Assembly (NCBI RefSeq): GCF_007747215.1
Contig: NZ_CP036273.1
Coordinates: forward strand, 1,534,322-1,598,321
Direction: 5' to 3'
From: Urbifossiella limnaea
Lineage (GTDB): Bacteria; Planctomycetota; Planctomycetia; Gemmatales; Gemmataceae
DNA length: 64,000 nucleotides
Shown: positions 59,892 to 64,000 of the stretch, piece after piece
How the letters are laid out: each line of letters starts with the position of its first letter
Position numbering within the stretch: the first letter of the stretch is position 1
Position numbers and translations under genes: made by a program
Notes under the pieces: generated by a model
Told to the model about the DNA's origin: nothing
The model's database searches: none
The model's input: only the letters and a program-made list of their open reading frames with translations

Positions 59892-60449
59892 TCAAACGTT
59901 ACCCCCCACCGCGCGGAACAGCCACGCCCGCGCGTAGGCCCAGTGGCGCTTCGCCGTCGCCGCCGACACGCCCATCGCCGCCGCGGCCTCGTCGAGCGTC
60001 AGGCCGGCGAAGTAGCGCAGCTTCACCATCTCCGCCTTCTCCGGGTGCTCGGCCGCAAATCGGTCCAGCGCCGCGTCCAGGGCCAGCAGCTCCTCCGCCG
60101 GCGGACCCGACGGTGCCGCCACCTCCAACTCCGTCACGTCCACGCGGGTCATCGCGCCGCCGCGCTTCAGGGCGTCGCGGCGGCGGGCGGCCTCGACCAG
60201 GATGCGGCGCATCGCCTCGGCCGCGGCGGCGAAGAAGTGGCCGCGGCCGTCGAACGTCTGGTTCCCCACCAGCCGCAGGTACGCCTCGTGAACCAGGCCC
60301 GTCGGGTCGAGGGTGTGGCCCGGCCGTTCCGCGGCGAGGCGCGCCGCCGCCAGCCGGCGCAGCTCGGCGTACACCAGCGGCAGCAACTCGGCCGCCGCCC
60401 CCGCGTCGCCCCGGGCGGCGGCCGCCAGCACCTCGGTCACGGCAGCCAT
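59892..60449 (-). CDS. ECF-type RNA polymerase sigma factor
   Basis: 185 residues from the ATG at 60449 (GGAGG before it). Region 2 around 20-95 (LVYAELRRLAAARLAAERPG, TLDPTGLVHEAYLRLVGNQ, FFAAAAEAMRRILVEAARRR) and region 4 around 125-180 (KAEMVKLRYFAGLTLDEAAA, MGVSAATAKRHWAYARAWL). It matches the TIGR02999-type sigma factors expanded in planctomycetes. It is divergent from a Ser/Thr kinase gene, and kinases and these sigma factors are often paired. Confidence 0.92.
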   Translation of the reverse strand: MAAVTEVLAAAARGDAGAAAELLPLVYAELRRLAAARLAAERPGHTLDPTGLVHEAYLRLVGNQTFDGRGHFFAAAAEAMRRILVEAARRRDALKRGGAMTRVDVTELEVAAPSGPPAEELLALDAALDRFAAEHPEKAEMVKLRYFAGLTLDEAAAAMGVSAATAKRHWAYARAWLFRAVGGNV

Positions 60450-60692
60450 GCACCGCCTCCTCGACCCCCAATCATTCTCCCGCCGACCCCCCGCCGCGTC
60501 ACGGGAACATTCACCCGGATCGGGATGAGGCGCCGACGAATAATTCGGCCCCCGGTGCAATAACCGGCACCGTCGGATTATCCGGCGCAACCCGTCGGAA
60601 ATGTCGTCGGAGGTATCAAGCCGACCGGATTCGTCAGTCGATGTGTCCTAGGTTTACGCACTCGCTGTATCACCCAACCCTCGGGGCGCCCC

Positions 60693-61859
60693 TTGAGTAC
60701 CAGCACCCGGCTCCAGCTCCGGTCGCCGTTCCTCCAGGCCGTGCTCAAGAGCGGCCTCCTCGCCGCCGACGACCTCGTCGGCGTTCTCTCCGTCTACGAC
60801 CCGGACCAGATCGCCGCCGCCGAGCCGCTCCAGCTCGCTACCTTCCTCGTCCGGAAGAAGCTGCTGACGAAGTTCCAGGCGATGCAGCTCCTCAGCGGCC
60901 GGACGCACGGGTTCGTGCTCGGCCAGTACAAGATCACTCAGGGGCTGCGCCAGGACCGCGTCGGGATGGTGTTCCTGGCCGAGGACACCGACACCAAGGC
61001 CACCGTCGTCGTGAAGGTACTCCCCACCGACCGGGTGAACGACGACACGATCTACCGCCCGTTCCTCACGGAGGCGCGGGCGGCGTCGAAGGTCGTTCAC
61101 GCGACGGTGGCGCGGGTGCTCGACGTCGGCATGTGGAACGGCACGCACTACGTGGCCTGCGAGTACGTCCCGGCGCCGACGCTCGACAAGGTGGTCGCCG
61201 AGAAGGGGCCGCTGAGCCCGCACCTCGCGGGGCAGGTGATCGCGCAGGCGGCCGTCGCGCTGATGCACGCCCACGGCAAGGGCCTGCTGCACCGCGACCT
61301 GAAGCCGGCGAACATCGCCGTGTTCCCCGACCGCCGCGTGAAGTTGCTCGACCTCGGCCTCACCCACATGCTCGACAACCCGTGGGCCAAGGTGACGAAG
61401 CGGATCAACCTGAAGGAGTACGCGGAGGAGATCGCGTTCATCGCCCCGGAGCAGGCGTGGGGCAGCGAGCTGGACGCCCGCTCCGACATCTACAGCCTCG
61501 GCAGCACCGCGTACTACCTGATGACGGGCGAGTTCCCGTTCCCGGGGTCGGCCAACGAGATGATGACGGAGCGGCAGCTGCACGGGGTGCCGAAGCCGTC
61601 GCTGGTGCGGGCGGGGGTGCCGCGCGAGCTCGACGCACTGGTCGAGAAGATGGGGGCGAAGGACCCGCACGCGCGGTTCCAGACGGCGGCCGAGGTGGCG
61701 GCGGCGTTCCAGGCGTGGCTGCCGATGGGCGAGTGGGCGGCGCTCGGGCTGCCGTCGATGGTTGTGCAGACGCCCCCGCCGCGGCGGGCGGCCGCGGTGC
61801 CGGCGGCGAAGAAGAAGAGCTTCTGGGCGCGGATGGTGGGGATGTTCAGCGGGAAGTAG
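60693..61859 (+). CDS. Ser/Thr protein kinase with degenerate glycine loop
   Basis: 388 residues. TTG start at 60693; there is no better in-frame start downstream of the preceding stop. An N-terminal helical region (1-75) ends LLTKFQAMQLLSGRTHGFVL, then the kinase domain: LGQYKITQGLRQDRVGMVFL in place of GxGxxG, Lys in VVVKVL, HRDLKPANI, DLG instead of DFG, APE intact. Tail is basic and hydrophobic (KKKSFWARMVGMFSGK). Catalysis is possible but the loop and DLG deviate from active kinases. Divergent from the ECF sigma gene. Confidence 0.88.
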   Translation: MSTSTRLQLRSPFLQAVLKSGLLAADDLVGVLSVYDPDQIAAAEPLQLATFLVRKKLLTKFQAMQLLSGRTHGFVLGQYKITQGLRQDRVGMVFLAEDTDTKATVVVKVLPTDRVNDDTIYRPFLTEARAASKVVHATVARVLDVGMWNGTHYVACEYVPAPTLDKVVAEKGPLSPHLAGQVIAQAAVALMHAHGKGLLHRDLKPANIAVFPDRRVKLLDLGLTHMLDNPWAKVTKRINLKEYAEEIAFIAPEQAWGSELDARSDIYSLGSTAYYLMTGEFPFPGSANEMMTERQLHGVPKPSLVRAGVPRELDALVEKMGAKDPHARFQTAAEVAAAFQAWLPMGEWAALGLPSMVVQTPPPRRAAAVPAAKKKSFWARMVGMFSGK

Positions 61860-61864
61860 TGTTG

Positions 61865-61906
61865 CCGCTCGCGGCGTAGCGCCCGAGGGCGCTACGCCGC
61901 GAGCGG
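61865..61906. terminator. 19-bp hairpin between convergent genes
   Basis: CCGCTCGCGGCGTAGCGCC (61865-61883) pairs with 61888-61906 around a 4-base loop. It lies between the kinase stop and the stop of the convergent phosphatase. Same family as 19725-19768. Confidence 0.75.
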
Positions 61907-61914
61907 TGAAAACA

Positions 61915-63660
61915 CTATCGCCCGAGCGTCTCGGGCACCCCGTACTCGGCGTCGTCGGGCGGCGGTAGCCCCACGAACCGCGCCAGAATCGCCGCCGCCG
62001 CCTGGGGCGTCACCAGTTCCTCGCGGCGCCCGCCGCTCACCCCCGGCCCGTACGCCAGCAGCGGCACCCACGTGTCGTAGGGGTACGGCGTGCCGTGCGT
62101 CGTGCCGGTGTTGCCGGCCTTCCCCGGCAGGTCGAACGGCTTCATGAGCAGGTACACGTCGCCGCACCGCTCCGCGTAGTACGACCGCCGCACCTGCTCC
62201 GTCAGCGCGTCCGCCGGCCCCGCTCGCCCCAACTCCTCGCGGGTGAACGCCCGCGCCACGTCCGGGTGCGTGCCCAGGTACGCCGCCAGGCTGCGGGCTA
62301 CCTCCGTCTTCGTCGTCTTCTTCGCGGCGATGACCCGGTCGTTGAGGTACACCCACGGGGCGCTCACGGCCTCGATCCACGCGGTCTTCTTCTCCTTCGG
62401 GTCGGGGCCGCCGAACGCCGCCGCCAGGTGCTTTTCCATCCCCTTCTGCAACTCCGACAGGTCGACCCGCTTCGCCCCGCGCGCCCGGCCGGTCGGCGAC
62501 TCGGGGAGCGGGCAGACGCCGTGGTCCGCGGTCAGCGCCACGGCGTAGTTGTCGCGGCCGACCTGCCGGTCGAGGAAGCGGAGGAACTCGGCCATCAGCG
62601 CGTCCGAGCGGAGCGTCACGTCGAGCACTTCCTGCGAGTCCGGCCCCCAGGTGTGGCCGATCAGGTCGTTCGAACTGAAGCTCACCGTCAACAGGTCGGG
62701 CACGTCGTCGGCCCCGAGCTTCTCGGCGACGACGCACCGCTTGGCGAGTTCGAGGAGCATCTCGTTGCCGAACGGCGAGTTGGCCAGTGCCTCGTAGTAC
62801 GCCTTGCCGGGGGTCTTGAGGCCGCCGGTGGTGGCGTGCGGGAATGTCCGCCCCTGTTTGCTGCCGCCGCCCTCGCCGGTCGCGTCGTCGTCGCCGCTGT
62901 GGGCGGGGTAGTCGAGCCCGGGGGCGAACCGCGTCCAGTCGCGGCCGAACCAGCGGTCGGCGACCTTCTCGTCGTTGAACGCCGTCACCCACGCCGGCAC
63001 CGGCCGCTCCAGCCGGTCGGTGTAGTAGGTGGACGTGACGAACCGCCGGTTGAACCAGAACGCCCCGTTCGGGCGCATCCCGGTGGGGAGGATGGCAGAG
63101 CGGTCCTTGAGCGACAGGCCGAACACTTTGGACTGCTCGCCGAAGGCGCGGCGGATGGCGTCGGCCAGGGTGAAGGCGCGGAGGCGCTCCGGGTTGCCGG
63201 CGTCGGGCGGCTTGATCTCCTTGCCGGTCTTGGCGTCCACCTCGCGCGGCGGCGGCGGCACGAACGTGTAGCGGTCGCTGGCGGCGCAGTACGTGTCCCT
63301 CCCCTTCTCGTGCCAGTTGTTGTTGACGATGCCGTGCCGGGCCGGGGTGGCGCCGGTGGACACGGAGGCGTGCCCGGGGCCGGTGGTGGTGGTGGCGTAG
63401 GGGTAGTGGCAGCGGGCGAACCAGGCGCCGTCGGTTTGCAGGCGGGCGAACCCGTCGGGGCCGAACAGCGGCCGCCACTTGTCGAGGTAGTCGCCGCGGA
63501 GCTGGTCGAACATGACCAGCACGGCGAGCTTGACGCGGGGCGGCACCGCCTTCGGGGCGGGGGCGACGGGCGGCGGCGCGGCGCGGGTGAGGCCGGAAGC
63601 GACGGCCCCGGTGCCGACGACGATGGCGAAGAGTGGCAGGAGTGCGAGGGGGAGGCGCAT
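61915..63660 (-). CDS. exported alkaline-phosphatase-superfamily enzyme (nucleotide pyrophosphatase type)
   Basis: 581 residues, signal peptide MRLPLALLPLFAIVVGTGAV. Type I phosphodiesterase/NPP-like core: LVMFDQLRGDYLDKW (metal Asp), the nucleophile Thr/Ser in TTTGPGHASVSTGATPA, HGIVNNNW, SFSSNDLIGHTWGPDS and LTADHGV (metal Asp/His), and the last His near TTHGTPYPYDTWVPLLAYG. Acts in the periplasm on a phosphodiester or sulfated substrate; which one cannot be told. Planctomycetes carry many paralogues. Confidence 0.9.
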   Translation of the reverse strand: MRLPLALLPLFAIVVGTGAVASGLTRAAPPPVAPAPKAVPPRVKLAVLVMFDQLRGDYLDKWRPLFGPDGFARLQTDGAWFARCHYPYATTTTGPGHASVSTGATPARHGIVNNNWHEKGRDTYCAASDRYTFVPPPPREVDAKTGKEIKPPDAGNPERLRAFTLADAIRRAFGEQSKVFGLSLKDRSAILPTGMRPNGAFWFNRRFVTSTYYTDRLERPVPAWVTAFNDEKVADRWFGRDWTRFAPGLDYPAHSGDDDATGEGGGSKQGRTFPHATTGGLKTPGKAYYEALANSPFGNEMLLELAKRCVVAEKLGADDVPDLLTVSFSSNDLIGHTWGPDSQEVLDVTLRSDALMAEFLRFLDRQVGRDNYAVALTADHGVCPLPESPTGRARGAKRVDLSELQKGMEKHLAAAFGGPDPKEKKTAWIEAVSAPWVYLNDRVIAAKKTTKTEVARSLAAYLGTHPDVARAFTREELGRAGPADALTEQVRRSYYAERCGDVYLLMKPFDLPGKAGNTGTTHGTPYPYDTWVPLLAYGPGVSGGRREELVTPQAAAAILARFVGLPPPDDAEYGVPETLGR

Positions 63661-63719
63661 GGTGTGGCGTCCGAGGGGTGAGTGCGGATAGAGATACCGA
63701 GAGCCCCACCGGGTCGGGA

Positions 63720-63806
63720 ATGACCAATTTCCAATGACCCACCAATGACCAAGGAAGACAGCCGGGGTTTTCCTTGGTCATTGGTGGGTCATTGGAAATT
63801 GGTCAT
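63720..63806. repeat. 36-bp perfect inverted repeat (TGACCAATTTCCAATGACCC)
   Basis: Arms 63720-63755 and 63771-63806 are exact complements over 36 bp with a 15-nt loop. The right arm runs into the stop codon of the last gene (63803-63805). It resembles the GAATGAC and ACAGAG elements in being a long A/T-richer palindrome in a high-GC gap. Confidence 0.9.
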
Positions 63807-64000
63807 TTTGCCCCCTGCCACCGGTACATCACGTCCGTCCGCAGCACGTACTTCCGGCCGCTCTCGACCGGCGCCCCCCGGTGGAGGATGCGGTGCGCGA
63901 ACACCAGCGCCATCCCCGGCTCCGGCACCACCGACACGACCGGGTCGTCGTCCTGCAAGCGGCCGAAGGTGAGGAAGTTGAACTCCGTCGCGCCGCCGGT
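63803..64000 (-). CDS. C-terminus of a 2OG-Fe(II) oxygenase (runs off the right edge)
   Basis: The last 65 residues are visible: EFNFLTFGRLQDDDP, PGMALVFAHRILHRGAPVES and GRKYVLRTDVMYRWQGAK, then stop. The second metal His (ILHRG) and the 2-oxoglutarate-binding Arg (YVLRTD) are those of prolyl-4-hydroxylase-like dioxygenases. The first HxD is outside the window. Its stop codon lies in the palindrome above. Confidence 0.75.
   Translation of the reverse strand, partial: TGGATEFNFLTFGRLQDDDPVVSVVPEPGMALVFAHRILHRGAPVESGRKYVLRTDVMYRWQGAK

Overview
The window is high-GC bacterial chromosome (coding stretches are often above 70% G+C) and the gene content points to a planctomycete of the Gemmataceae. 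The main markers are a TIGR02996-type leucine-rich-repeat protein, a small TIGR03066-like secreted protein, two DUF1501 twin-arginine proteins, two SMP-30 propellers, planctomycete-type Ser/Thr kinases, a multidomain PVC-type haem/copper protein, a lysine/alanine-rich histone H1-like protein and many long intergenic palindromes. The species is an inference; the family-level call rests on several independent genes.

Layout. 0-8.4 kb: end of a secreted protein, metG, an FHA/GAF/class III cyclase, a receptor-like kinase with an extracytoplasmic sensor, a Na+/H+ antiporter and a coupled small secreted protein. 8.4-15.4 kb: a decayed DUF255-like fragment, a sulfite-oxidase-like molybdoenzyme, an SMP-30 protein, a DUF1501 protein and an S46 peptidase, separated by palindromic repeats. 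15.4-17.1 kb: a two-gene segment of visibly lower G+C. 17.1-23.9 kb: a second SMP-30 protein, rplC standing alone, the TIGR02996 protein and priA. 24-32 kb: a very large uncharacterised membrane protein, a glycine-rich RRM protein, infA, a coupled MtfA-like peptidase/YciI-like pair, a DAHP synthase and a small membrane protein.

32.3-34.1 kb is the most unusual region: eighteen tRNA-like genes in one direction, packed with spacers as short as 6 nt. They carry anticodons for 14 amino acids. None encodes CCA; 15 of 18 have the trinucleotide CTG directly after the discriminator base. Several depart from consensus: two Leu-anticodon tRNAs lack the long variable arm, the Met and Ala tRNAs have very short D-arms, and several have stem mismatches or bulges.

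34-49.5 kb is mostly metabolism and envelope: a PgsA-like phosphatidyltransferase, an outer-membrane-like protein, mqnE (futalosine menaquinone route), a TPR-like protein, a nicotinate phosphoribosyltransferase, a 1,699-residue fusion protein (SGNH, propeller, HEAT, discoidin, azurin-like copper site, cytochrome c), malQ, two overlapping membrane-protein genes and rpiA. 49.5-64 kb: a zinc-ribbon membrane protein, a secreted alpha/beta hydrolase, a PD40 propeller overlapping a DUF1501 gene, a tandem pair of related small secreted proteins next to the histone H1-like gene, a lipoprotein next to a Wza-like export protein, a VOC protein that appears to start at CTG, an ECF sigma factor divergent from a kinase, an alkaline-phosphatase-superfamily enzyme and the end of a 2OG-Fe(II) oxygenase. 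I saw no insertion sequence, CRISPR array, rRNA or prophage gene.
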